From the NCBI RefSeq assembly GCF_002884445.1, contig NZ_KZ614144.1:3392094-3456093 (forward strand): a stretch of 64,000 bases of DNA, written 5' to 3'. How positions within the stretch are numbered: position 1 is the first letter of the stretch; every line of letters begins with the position of its first letter. Both the position numbers and the translations under genes were made by a program. Source of the stretch: Paenibacillus castaneae (GTDB lineage: Bacteria; Bacillota; Bacilli; Paenibacillales; Paenibacillaceae). Shown here piece by piece: positions 25,840-34,015 of this stretch. The notes under the pieces are model-generated. The model saw only the letters and a program-made list of their open reading frames with translations. It was not told where the DNA came from and did not search any database.

Positions 25840-26839
25840 TTAACTAGAATGTTGTCTTGTTGGACGAAACATGTATATTTTCAGCAAAATAGATAATAAA
25901 CTCAAAATCAAAAATAGCAATCCCCCTAATACGATGTATGGTGTACCCATTCCGGATATAAATAATCCACCTACTGCAGTACCAATTGTTATTCCTAAGT
26001 TACCGCACGATAGGAACAATCCATTAGCAAAATCAAGGGCCTCTGGAATCGCAGATGTAATCCAATATTGGCAAATCATATGTCCTATCGCAAAAAATAT
26101 TCCCCATATCATAATCGTTATGATCATAGATACAGTTAATTTCCCCGTTAGGAATGATAGTAGATAAACGATTCCTAATGCGATTGGAAAGGATGTTACT
26201 GTTTTCATCGTGTGATTAGAAAGTAATTTACCTCCTGCAAGATTTCCAATCATACTTGCCAAGCCATATAACAATAACACCAAGCTTAACATTTTCCCCG
26301 ATATTCTAGTGACAGTTTCAAGATACTCTGCTATATAACTACTTTAACACCAGCTAGCCCAGAACTTATGAGTACGATAGTAATAATCGCAAACCAGGCT
26401 ATTGGTTTTTTTAATACGCTTAATTGAGCTCCGTATGATAATCTTTCCTTAACAGGCATTGATGGTACAAATAGTAATGTAGCTATGAATGCTACACCGT
26501 TAATGATCGCAAAGAATAGCATCGCCATTTCAACGGAAGTTTCATTAGCAACATAATTAGTGATCGGTACTCCAAGAACCATGCCTGCGGTCACTCCCAA
26601 CATGACTTTAGAAACCGCTTTAGGAGCATCTTCCTTGCTTACTGAGGTAGCGGCAACTGTCAACCAGAGATAGCAACAGCAAGTGCAAAGAGGCTCACTA
26701 ACAAGCCTGCTTTGGATACGGTGATATGAAAGTTTTCGGCTATTAGAGGTAAAATTCCAATAACCCCCATCTCAGTAGTTAGAATTCCGAAAACACCTAT
26801 GATCAAAATAAATAAAAACAAATTATTTTGTTTTGCCAT
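25840..26839 (-). pseudogene. DHA1-type MFS drug transporter, broken by a deletion and a frameshift
   Basis: From ATG 26839 the first 59 codons read as an MFS N-terminus (IIGVFGILTTEMGVIGILP). The frame is then lost at a TGA (26660-26662). Frame 2 resumes at once with LTVAATSVSKEDAPKAVSKV, so about 40-50 residues (TM2-TM3) are missing. After LISSGLAGVKVVI a second phase change near 26330 leads into YIAEYLETVTRISGKMLSLV and the last helices, ending at 25840. At least two lesions make it non-functional. The divergent TetR gene is intact. Confidence 0.9.
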
Positions 26840-26860
26840 AATAACTCCTTCACATTGATG

Positions 26861-26886
26861 TAATAATACTCACATGTGTATTATTA
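26861..26886. promoter_or_regulatory. Palindromic operator candidate, MFS/TetR intergenic region
   Basis: TAATAATAC (26861-26869) and GTATTATTA (26878-26886) form a perfect 9-bp inverted repeat around an 8-base spacer. It lies just upstream of the broken MFS gene and about 100 bases from the TetR start, as expected for a TetR operator. Confidence 0.65.
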
Positions 26887-26928
26887 TATATAGGACATCG
26901 TTTCTGCAATTACCAAAAGAATAAGAAA

Positions 26929-26946
26929 CGTGTAATAATTCACACG
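26929..26946. promoter_or_regulatory. Second inverted repeat upstream of the TetR gene
   Basis: CGTGT (26929-26933) and ACACG (26942-26946) flank AATAATTC. It is 37 bases before the TetR start, so it could mediate autoregulation. It is short and weaker than the 26861 palindrome. Confidence 0.4.
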
Positions 26947-26982
26947 CCGAAACGATTTGTTCATTATGTTGAAGAAAGTTGG

Positions 26983-27540
26983 GTGGCTCAACTGACTAAG
27001 GTTGATAGAAGAATTCTTAAATCTAAGGAAGCAATAAAGAAAGCTTTGATTGAACTGATGGCTGAGAAAAATTTCGATCACATAACCATACAGGATATTT
27101 CCGATAGAGCCAATCTGAGTCGAAGGACAATCTATCTTCATTACGAGGATAAATTTGATTTACTGGATAAACTTATTGAGGAACATATCGACGAGCTGCG
27201 AGAAATCTGCGAACCGGAATCAGGGATGGATATTACAACGGGGAGTATAACATGGTTTCAATATTTTGAACGAAATTATTTATTCTTTTCGGCTATGCTG
27301 GCCAGTAAAGGAGCACCCTTCTTTCGAAGTCGGTTTCTTACGTTTGTCATCGAGGATGTCAAGAATGGTTGGGATATGACGGAGGGCAAAAAACGCGGAA
27401 TAAGTGAAGAAATTATCGTTCAATTTATCGCTCCAGCTTACGTAGGGATCGTGGAGTGGTGGTTTACAAATGGAATGCCTTATCCACCTGAAGTTATGGA
27501 GAAACAAGTCGGAATGTTGTTGGAGAGTAATCTGACATAG
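26983..27540 (+). CDS. TetR/AcrR-family transcriptional regulator
   Basis: The 185-residue protein has an N-terminal TetR helix-turn-helix at about residues 10-60 (KEAIKKALIELMAEKNFDHI; IQDISDRANLSRRTIYLHYE). A helical ligand domain follows, ending in an aromatic patch (APAYVGIVEWWFTNGMPYPP). It starts at GTG 26983. It diverges from the wrecked MFS gene across a palindrome, so its cognate exporter has apparently been lost while the repressor remains. Confidence 0.92.
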   Translation: MAQLTKVDRRILKSKEAIKKALIELMAEKNFDHITIQDISDRANLSRRTIYLHYEDKFDLLDKLIEEHIDELREICEPESGMDITTGSITWFQYFERNYLFFSAMLASKGAPFFRSRFLTFVIEDVKNGWDMTEGKKRGISEEIIVQFIAPAYVGIVEWWFTNGMPYPPEVMEKQVGMLLESNLT

Positions 27541-27543
27541 TTG

Positions 27544-27587
27544 GATGCCGTCTTACTTTAATGTGGACGGCATCACGTTAGCGCTAC
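27544..27587. terminator. Bidirectional terminator with a repeat-like tail (module 8, doubtful)
   Basis: GATGCCGTC (27544-27552) pairs with GACGGCATC (27566-27574), between the convergent TetR and HAD genes. CACGTTAGCG (27574-27583) adjoining it matches the core of the interspersed repeat and runs into the HAD stop codon. Confidence 0.65.
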
Positions 27588-28234
27588 AAATTTAATAGCG
27601 TTCTCAATTCGATTAAGTCATCAATGATGGCATCTGCTTGTATTAGTTCATCTTCTTGGGCAAAGTCAAATCGACAGCCGATCGCCATCAATCCATTATT
27701 TTTTGCTGCATTGATATCAGAAAGTCTGTCCCCGACTACTGCTGCATTGTCGATGTCATATTTTTTCAGGATATGGCAGACTAAATCAGACTTATTCAAA
27801 GTTTGTATCTGCTGGATGCTGAACGTCTCTTTCACCCAATTATTTAACTTGTAATAGTTTACGATGGCGTTCAGATATTCGATTTGCCCATTGCTTGCAA
27901 TAAAGATGGAATAGCCTGCCTGTTTCAAGTAACCTAAAACCTCGTAGACATGAGGATAGAGGGCACCGCTGCCATTATTAATGTTTGCAATTAATTTCTC
28001 GTGGAAAAATTCGTTTGCGCTTTCCCTTATTTCGTTTGAATGAGACGGCAATAACATTTCCCATACGACTGGCAATGGGACCCCCATAATTTCACGATAT
28101 TTTTGAATAGGTGTTTCGCCTGACCATTCATGAAGAGACGTCAAATAAGCAAACGTGTCGTCAAGAGATAATTCTAAAATTTTATTGGTTTGGAACAGCG
28201 TTCCATCCATATCGAAAATGATTGCTGCTGGCAT
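27584..28234 (-). CDS. HAD-superfamily hydrolase (phosphatase-like)
   Basis: The 216-residue protein has HAD motif I FDMDGTLFQT (Asp8, Asp10), motif II in SIFIASNGQ near residue 113, a Lys in LNKSDLVCH near 150, and motif IV GDRLSDINAAKNNG near 170. All catalytic positions are present. The cap is a small helical bundle, as in phosphoglycolate-phosphatase-like proteins. GGAGAG lies 6 bases before ATG. The substrate is unknown. Confidence 0.9.
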   Translation of the reverse strand: MPAAIIFDMDGTLFQTNKILELSLDDTFAYLTSLHEWSGETPIQKYREIMGVPLPVVWEMLLPSHSNEIRESANEFFHEKLIANINNGSGALYPHVYEVLGYLKQAGYSIFIASNGQIEYLNAIVNYYKLNNWVKETFSIQQIQTLNKSDLVCHILKKYDIDNAAVVGDRLSDINAAKNNGLMAIGCRFDFAQEDELIQADAIIDDLIELRTLLNL

Positions 28235-28337
28235 GATTATCTCTCCTATTCAGGTTCAATTAAGCATGATTTTACTAGAGAAAACTCACAAACTTTGTGC
28301 AATAAAGACAATTCTTTGAACAACTGACTGAACTTCA

Positions 28338-28498
28338 TCAGAGTTTTTGATTACAAAAAAAATGATCAGCTTCGCCTTCAATTAGAGCATGTATATCGCC
28401 GTTTTGAGACTCAGCCTGTTGCCGAATAAGCACTTCCTCGAAAGTAGAAAGCTTTTAGCAAATGTAGTTTTTCCGCTATGGGTTTTACCGACTCTCTA
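28338..28498 (-). pseudogene. Remnant of a P-loop kinase
   Basis: One frame encodes a Walker A, GKTHSGKTTFAKSF (28489-28448). Adjacent frames carry GSAYSATG and then NGDIHALIEGEADHFFCNQ, ending in TGA at 28338. Together they resemble a small ATP-dependent kinase of the GKSHSGKTTFA type with several indels and no N-terminal strand. The pieces are too short for firm identification. Confidence 0.45.
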
Positions 28499-28511
28499 GC
28501 TACATTGTAGT

Positions 28512-28637
28512 TTATTTTTTATTCAAAATCTCATGAAGTGTTTTATTCATTTCCTCCATCTTTCTTATCATCGCATATTGATTTCCGATTATCCCTGCTA
28601 AACCAAACACGATTATAATTATTATTAGAATCTCCAT
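28512..28637 (-). CDS. 41-residue single-span membrane protein
   Basis: A small gene with an excellent ribosome site (GGGAGGA, 7 bases before ATG 28637). The product begins with one hydrophobic helix (ILIIIIIVFGLAGIIG, residues 3-18). A charged amphipathic tail follows (RKMEEMNKTLHEILNKK). The pattern is typical of small Bacillota membrane proteins of unknown role. It lies directly upstream of the kinase remnant. Confidence 0.65.
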   Translation of the reverse strand: MEILIIIIIVFGLAGIIGNQYAMIRKMEEMNKTLHEILNKK

Positions 28638-28754
28638 TATTAATCCTCCCACCATTTTCTAAGTTGAACAGATTGCCGTTATTGTTGTTTGAATTGTAAT
28701 ATTACGTTTAAGTCTCTATTATCATTTTATAAATTATACCATTTTATTGAGGAC

Positions 28755-28806
28755 AACTGCCCTTTAGTTTGCTAAATAAAAGAACGGAGCCTCCCTAAGG
28801 GCTCCG
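28755..28806 (-). repeat. Repeat/terminator module 9
   Basis: AACTGCCCTTTAGTTTGC (28755-28772) is a repeat copy. A 7-bp stem CGGAGCC/GGCTCCG follows (28785-28791 with 28800-28806). It lies 50 bases after the end of the monooxygenase-like gene at 28857. Confidence 0.7.
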
Positions 28807-28856
28807 CTGCACTACCTTCGAAGAACAAAAATCTTTTTCCTTCTTCAGGTTTCCTG

Positions 28857-29180
28857 TTATTTCTTCAAGCCTTCTTTTATCGTCTGCACTTCATACATAT
28901 TAACTGCTGTGCTTATAATGTAATCCGGCGCTGGTTTGCTTCTATTCTCCCGATGGCCTTGAATGTGGACATCGCTCTTCTCCCAATTTTTCCAATCCTC
29001 TACAGAACTCCACCGAATCATTACAACGACTTCTTCATAGTCTTGCTTCTTTCGGTTCACCATGACCGTTTTATCGATTAACCCGTCCATTGCATCCATT
29101 GGGCTTTCCTTTGTAAAGCGTTCAAGGACCAAATCCACCTTGTCTTTTTGTACAGTAATTGTTCTCGTTTGAATTAACAT
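28857..29180 (-). CDS. Antibiotic-biosynthesis-monooxygenase fold protein, IsdG/HmoA-like
   Basis: The 107-residue ABM-domain protein begins with MLIQTRTITVQKDK. It carries the family's tryptophan-rich strand VVMIRWSSVEDWKNWEKSD and then a His-containing helix HIQGHREN. Length and layout match IsdG/HmoA-type heme-degrading monooxygenases. That function requires an Asn-Trp-His triad, of which the Trp and His are plausible here and the Asn is not obvious. No Fur box was seen upstream. Confidence 0.75.
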   Translation of the reverse strand: MLIQTRTITVQKDKVDLVLERFTKESPMDAMDGLIDKTVMVNRKKQDYEEVVVMIRWSSVEDWKNWEKSDVHIQGHRENRSKPAPDYIISTAVNMYEVQTIKEGLKK

Positions 29181-29243
29181 TGAATTGCCTCCTCTTACTC
29201 GATATGATTATAGTCAATCTCTCTTTTAACCGGCACCAATTAC

Positions 29244-31082
29244 TCATTTTGACGTTGCTCGGACTTTCGATTTAATCGTCTCGCCTTGCGAATGCCGATA
29301 CAATTCCTCGTAATAGCCCTGCATCTCTAACAGCTCCACATGCTTCCCCTCTTCGACAATCTTCCCATGACGGAGGACGATAATCCGGTTTGCATGCATG
29401 ATGGTTGACAACCGATGTGCGATAACAATCGTAGTTCTACCTTCGGAAACAATCTGCAGAGCCTGTTGAATCAGCTGCTCTGTCTGAGAATCCAAATTCG
29501 CGGTAGCTTCATCCAAAATAAGAATGCTAGGCCGGAATACAATGATGCGTGCAAAAGACAAAAGCTGCCTTTCGCCTGCTGAGAGCCCGCTGCCACGCTC
29601 GGACAATCTCGTATCGTAGCCATCCTTCATATGTTTTACAAGTCGATCCGCTCCTACGAATTCGCAGGCATGAATGACCTCATCGCGTGAGATCGACTCA
29701 TCAAACATCCGTACATTGTCGATAATGCTGCCAGCATAAAGATAGGGCTCTTGCTGAACCAGACCTACGATTCGGTGCAGCTTGGCCAGCGGCAAATCTC
29801 GAATATCGTTGCCGTCAATTAGAATGCTGCCCTCCTGTACATCGTAAAAGCGGCAAAGCAGGCTCATAAGCGAGCTTTTGCCTGCGCCGGTCGTGCCGAC
29901 GATGCCGATCATCTCACCTGGACGAATATGAAAGTCGAGTCCTTGAAAGACTGGAGAACTGCCTTCATAACCAAAAGTAATATGATTGAAATCGATACTT
30001 CCCTGAATGGAATCCTGTTTCATTTGAAGCGGCTTAGATCGGTCAACAATATCCGGCTGAATGTCGAGCACACCCCAAATCCGGTTTACCGCAACTGTTG
30101 CCGACTGCAGTGTGTTCCACTGCTGAGTAATAGCGTTAATGGGCTGAAAAAATAGTCGGATATAGGTAATGAATGCGTACAAGACACCGAATTCGAGCGT
30201 TTGGCCAAGTACGGCTTTGCCTCCAACCCAAATTACAAATGCAATTGTTAGATTGCCCAGAAGATCAAACGACCGATTAAAAAGAACCATCGTCCGAATC
30301 TCACGAAGATTGGCTTTGAAATACGCTTCATTCCGTTCTTTGAATTGCTCCCCCTGCGCCTTTTGCTGATGGAAGGCCTGAATCAGGCTCATCCCCGAAA
30401 GATTCTCGGCTACGAACGCCACAAGACGAGACAGACGGGTACGTGCCATCTGATATGTTTTGCGCATGTAAGATCGAAATGAGATGGCGATGAAGGCAAT
30501 AATCGGCAGCAGCACTAGACAATAAGTGCCAAGAGTAACGTCAAGATAAAACATCATGACAAGGATTGAAATCAATGTGAGGCCATCGCGCAGCAGCGTA
30601 AGCAGCACTTGGCTAAAAAACTGGTTAACGGCTTCGGTGTCGCTAGAGACATGCGTGATCAGACTTCCGCTTGGCGTCTTATCGAAATAAGACATGGAGA
30701 GCTTTGTAATATGCTCGAATAACTGCTTCCGTATCTTAGCCACTATGCTTTGTCCCGCTCGCTGCAGCAAATTGTTCTGCAGGTATGTAAAGCATAATCC
30801 TGATATGGACAGCCCGAAATAGATCATGCAAATTATAAGCAGACTTCCGTATTCGTTTTTGCCTGCCATCAAATTATCATCTATGGCAACCTTTACTAGG
30901 TATGGCTGGAACAACTCGGAAGTGATGGCAATCACCGTGCAGATCAAAACTAGAGCAAAGGTTACCCGATGCGGTCCTACATAGGAGCTGAGGATCCGAA
31001 AGGCTGATCGATATTGTACTTTCGGCTGCTTGCCATGGTCAGCCTTTCGTTCCATCTGCAAATGATTAATGGGTTGCGGCAT
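29244..31082 (-). CDS. bmrD: ABC exporter, half-transporter with canonical ATPase site (BmrD/YheH-like)
   Basis: The protein has about 612 residues: six membrane helices (residues about 35-320), then a nucleotide-binding domain with Walker A GIVGTTGAGKSSLMSLL, signature GLSAGERQLL and Walker B ILILDEATANLD. The catalytic Glu is present. An upstream ATG (31139) lies inside the neighbouring gene; ATG 31082 overlaps that gene by 17 bases and has GGAGG upstream. With its partner it should form a heterodimeric multidrug exporter like B. subtilis BmrCD. Confidence 0.88.
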   Translation of the reverse strand: MPQPINHLQMERKADHGKQPKVQYRSAFRILSSYVGPHRVTFALVLICTVIAITSELFQPYLVKVAIDDNLMAGKNEYGSLLIICMIYFGLSISGLCFTYLQNNLLQRAGQSIVAKIRKQLFEHITKLSMSYFDKTPSGSLITHVSSDTEAVNQFFSQVLLTLLRDGLTLISILVMMFYLDVTLGTYCLVLLPIIAFIAISFRSYMRKTYQMARTRLSRLVAFVAENLSGMSLIQAFHQQKAQGEQFKERNEAYFKANLREIRTMVLFNRSFDLLGNLTIAFVIWVGGKAVLGQTLEFGVLYAFITYIRLFFQPINAITQQWNTLQSATVAVNRIWGVLDIQPDIVDRSKPLQMKQDSIQGSIDFNHITFGYEGSSPVFQGLDFHIRPGEMIGIVGTTGAGKSSLMSLLCRFYDVQEGSILIDGNDIRDLPLAKLHRIVGLVQQEPYLYAGSIIDNVRMFDESISRDEVIHACEFVGADRLVKHMKDGYDTRLSERGSGLSAGERQLLSFARIIVFRPSILILDEATANLDSQTEQLIQQALQIVSEGRTTIVIAHRLSTIMHANRIIVLRHGKIVEEGKHVELLEMQGYYEELYRHSQGETIKSKVRATSK

Positions 31083-32820
31083 GCTGGCTTCCCTCCTCTT
31101 GTATCGCATGAAGCTCAGCGTACTGCCCCGGCTTAGCAATCAGCTCCTCATGCTTGCCTCGTTGGACAATTCTTCCGCCATCCATGACGATAATGAGATC
31201 TGCATGCTTCAAAGCGCTAATTCGGTGAGCGATGATAATCGTTGTTTTGCCGCGGCGTTCTTTCTGAATCGTCTGCAAAATCTCGGTTTCAGTTACCGCA
31301 TCGACGGCACTTACGCTGTCATCCAAAATCATAAGCGGTGCCTGCATGATGAAACCGCGCGCGAGACTCGTTCTTTGGCGTTGTCCCCCTGACAAGGTGA
31401 TGCCGCGCTCTCCCAGCTTCGTCTCGAAACCATTAGGGAACTCGGTAATATTGTCATAGATTCGTGCCTGCTTAGCCGCCAATTCGATCTCATCCTGTCC
31501 GGCTTGCCGTCTCGCAAAGGCAATATTCTCGCGAATCGTCGTGCTGAACAGGAAACCGTCCTGAGGCACGTAAGCGATCTGGGATCGCAAGCTCTCCAGC
31601 GTAATTTTTCGGATGTCCACCCCGCCGATTTGAATCGCCCCAGCTGGCGGTTCGTATGTCCGCAGCAGCAGCTTAACAAGCGTTGTTTTGCCACTGCCAG
31701 TACGTCCAACGATGCCGATCGTCATACCTGGCTGAATGACCAGATCGATCTGACGCAAAGCAGGCCGCGAAGCATCCGGATATGAGAAGGTCAATTGTTC
31801 CATACTTAACGGACTATGACTAAGCTCGACCGGTACGGCATTTTCTGCTTCAACGATGTCTGGTTTCACTGCGATCAATTCATTTAGCCGCTGCAACGAG
31901 GCGCGTGACCTTTGTATTGTATTAACGACGTTACCGATTTGCTGCAGCGGGTTCATCAGCATGCGAACGTAAAGCGTGAGCGCGACGAAATTGCCGAGCG
32001 TGATCCTTCCTGTAACGGTAAGATAACCGCCAAGTGCCAAAGCCACAATTAAAGACATTGACCCGAGAAAGGGCACAAGTGCCTGAAGCAGCGATGACAT
32101 CCGTACGAGTGACAGCTGATTGTCGCGTATCCGGTCAACATAGGAACCGAATCGCCCGATCATGATCGGCTCGACCGCGAATTTTTTTGTAACCCTTATA
32201 CCGCCAAACTGCTCTTCGGCAGATTCGGTCATCGCCCCCAGCGCCTCTTGTACTTTTAGAGAGCGCTTACGAATGGCTGGTCCTAATCGCATCACGATCC
32301 AAGGAATCAGCAGCAATGGACCAACGGAAGCTGCAATTAAATAGTACGGAATATCGCTAAGAAGCATAGCACCGATACAGGAAAATAAGAGCATTGAGGC
32401 CATCGCTAGTTGGTTTATCCCCATTGAGATCGATTCCCTGACGCCTGTAACATCATTCATAAAGTAGCTTAGCATCTTGCCCACGCCATTTTTCGAATAA
32501 TAATGCTCGCTCAGCCCCGAGAAGTGCGAGAACAGCCGGCGTCGGGTTATATATTCAAACAACCGTCCAACATACATAACGAGATATTGGCCGTACCCCC
32601 CGATTAACGCATACCCCGCACCAATCACCAGCAGTAACAGGCTGTAACGCACAACATCATGGGTAACCAAATCTCCAGTCTGTAGTTGATCCGTGAAATT
32701 GCCCAGCACCTTCGGAAAGTATGCAAAAACGATACTAGCAGCCGCATGCAGTGAAATTGACGCGAGATAGATGTGCCATGTCTGTTTAAAATAGGGTTTT
32801 AATATACCGTTTGGTTTCAA
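31066..32820 (-). CDS. bmrC: ABC exporter, half-transporter with degenerate ATPase site (BmrC/YheI-like)
   Basis: The 584-residue protein has six TM helices and a nucleotide-binding domain: Walker A GIVGRTGSGKTTLVKLL, signature TLSGGQRQRTSLA. Walker B is LMILDDSVSAVD, with Asp in place of the catalytic Glu, which is the hallmark of the degenerate subunit in BmrCD/LmrCD-type heterodimers. Length matches BmrC (about 585). The start appears to be TTG 32820, with AGAGGAAGTG upstream. The gene overlaps the next half-transporter gene. Exported drugs cannot be predicted. Confidence 0.88.
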   Translation of the reverse strand: MKPNGILKPYFKQTWHIYLASISLHAAASIVFAYFPKVLGNFTDQLQTGDLVTHDVVRYSLLLLVIGAGYALIGGYGQYLVMYVGRLFEYITRRRLFSHFSGLSEHYYSKNGVGKMLSYFMNDVTGVRESISMGINQLAMASMLLFSCIGAMLLSDIPYYLIAASVGPLLLIPWIVMRLGPAIRKRSLKVQEALGAMTESAEEQFGGIRVTKKFAVEPIMIGRFGSYVDRIRDNQLSLVRMSSLLQALVPFLGSMSLIVALALGGYLTVTGRITLGNFVALTLYVRMLMNPLQQIGNVVNTIQRSRASLQRLNELIAVKPDIVEAENAVPVELSHSPLSMEQLTFSYPDASRPALRQIDLVIQPGMTIGIVGRTGSGKTTLVKLLLRTYEPPAGAIQIGGVDIRKITLESLRSQIAYVPQDGFLFSTTIRENIAFARRQAGQDEIELAAKQARIYDNITEFPNGFETKLGERGITLSGGQRQRTSLARGFIMQAPLMILDDSVSAVDAVTETEILQTIQKERRGKTTIIIAHRISALKHADLIIVMDGGRIVQRGKHEELIAKPGQYAELHAIQEEGSQHAATH

Positions 32821-32992
32821 AGGCTATCACTTCCTCTGTCTTATACAGTGAATCCTTTACGTTCCCGATTGAGATTCCGGCATTATGATACATAATCGAA
32901 CGTTTTAGGATAAATCCAGTCAAGCAAATAGATCAACTTCGCTAATTGGAACCGACTTAAACTTTTTAACCGTTCTACGTGTTTTCATAACA

Positions 32993-33349
32993 TCAATTAT
33001 TTTCGTTTTTTGATTCATTCTCCTCAATTAGATTGTCGGCAGACGGATTATCGTCGGTCGGAGTATCATCTGACGAAATCCCATGAAGCTGAAACATTTG
33101 GATAAACTCATCGATAATCGTTTCCGTTGCTTTCAATTCACCGCTAATAACCAATTTAATCGCCTCGAGCTCCGGGTCATTTAATTGGCGCTGCAAAGTG
33201 GACCGATTAACCATTAACTTATCTAAGAATGCGACAGCCCTGCCGCGGCGAAACGTTTGAGCACTTTTTGAATGAAGATGCCCATTCTCTCTTTGATCAC
33301 AATGCTCTCTATGACCGTGCTTGCCTCTATGTCCATAACCTTCGCGCAT
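32993..33349 (-). CDS. Small His-rich protein encoded with the ABC exporter
   Basis: The 118-residue protein has a His/Arg/Gly-rich start (GHRGKHGHREHCDQ) and a conserved-looking helical core (RRGRAVAFLDKLMVNRSTLQ through FIQMFQLHGI). An acidic tail ends it. I recall the RRGRAxAFLxxLxxxRxTLxxQL core in conserved hypothetical proteins beside YheHI-type exporters. No DNA-binding fold is evident. GGAGG lies 6 bases before ATG 33349. It is first in the exporter locus, 172 bases before bmrC, behind a double palindrome. Confidence 0.7.
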   Translation of the reverse strand: MREGYGHRGKHGHREHCDQRENGHLHSKSAQTFRRGRAVAFLDKLMVNRSTLQRQLNDPELEAIKLVISGELKATETIIDEFIQMFQLHGISSDDTPTDDNPSADNLIEENESKNENN

Positions 33350-33369
33350 ATGAGTTCCTCCTATTTTTT

Positions 33370-33411
33370 GTATACATTCGTATACAACTTGTTATGTATA
33401 CAAATGTATAC
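33370..33411 (-). promoter_or_regulatory. Two tandem GTATAC-N4-GTATAC palindromes (operator candidate)
   Basis: GTATACATTCGTATAC (33370-33385) and GTATACAAATGTATAC (33396-33411) lie 26 bases centre to centre. They start 20 bases upstream of the His-rich gene and cover its likely promoter. Two near-identical dyads on one helical face strongly suggest a dimeric repressor, for example PadR- or TetR-type, encoded elsewhere. Confidence 0.75.
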
Positions 33412-33522
33412 GAAATGAACGATTGTTGTCAATATTTATTTCATTACCTCGTTTCTCATGCAGGACATTCCTAAATCTCTCACAGTCTAAGCCCTATTGC
33501 GGTAATGGCAGCCTCTACAAAA

Positions 33523-33592
33523 AAAGAAACCTTGAAGGCATGAAGCCAATCAAAGTTTCTTTATTAATCTCCTGCTGTTCGTTAGAACTGAC
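33523..33592 (-). repeat. Terminator plus diverged repeat (module 10, doubtful)
   Basis: AAAGAAACCTTG (33523-33534) pairs with CAAAGTTTCTTT (33551-33562), with one mismatch. CCTGCTGTTCGTTAGAACTG (33571-33590) resembles the interspersed repeat. The module lies downstream of the lipoprotein gene that ends at 33605. Confidence 0.5.
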
Positions 33593-33604
33593 TATTTCAT
33601 GAAC

Positions 33605-34015
33605 CTACATATTCTTGTTTAGCAAAGTAAAACTTTCGCTTTTATTGTTCCATTCTACTTCTATCACTGGCTCATCTTCTTTACTCGTAGAAGGACTGTT
33701 AGAGCCAAATGATTTATTTTGATACTTATTTTCTTTGTTTAAGGTCGCATCATTTGCTCCAAACCCCATTCCATAGTCATTTATTACTGCGTTGTAACTA
33801 AAAGCTTTAATTTCCTCTCTTTTATCGCCTTTATAACTTAGCTGTATTTGATATTTTTCATCTCCAGCATTCTGATTAACCGTTAATACAGCTGACCATT
33901 GATCTCCCTCTCCTACAAATGTTAGATCCTTCGTTTTTGCTTGACACGCAAATAATGATAAGATTCCAATAAATAAGATTGGTATTATTATTTTTTTCAA
34001 ATTGTGTCTCCTCAT
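33605..34015 (-). CDS. Lipoprotein of unknown function
   Basis: The 136-residue protein has a lipoprotein signal (IIIPILFIGILSLFAC, Cys24). The small soluble domain contains FVGEGDQWSAVLTVNQ and ends in VEWNNKSESFTLLNK, a style seen in small Bacillota beta-sandwich lipoproteins. The ATG overlaps the methyltransferase stop (ATGA), so it is the last gene of a three-gene translationally coupled operon with an AraC regulator. Confidence 0.7.
   Translation of the reverse strand: MRRHNLKKIIIPILFIGILSLFACQAKTKDLTFVGEGDQWSAVLTVNQNAGDEKYQIQLSYKGDKREEIKAFSYNAVINDYGMGFGANDATLNKENKYQNKSFGSNSPSTSKEDEPVIEVEWNNKSESFTLLNKNM

Noticed and set aside
31066..32820. Treating the LDD Walker B of the BmrC-like subunit as a damaging mutation
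   Set aside because: Asp in place of the catalytic Glu is the normal state of the degenerate site in heterodimeric exporters of this type.
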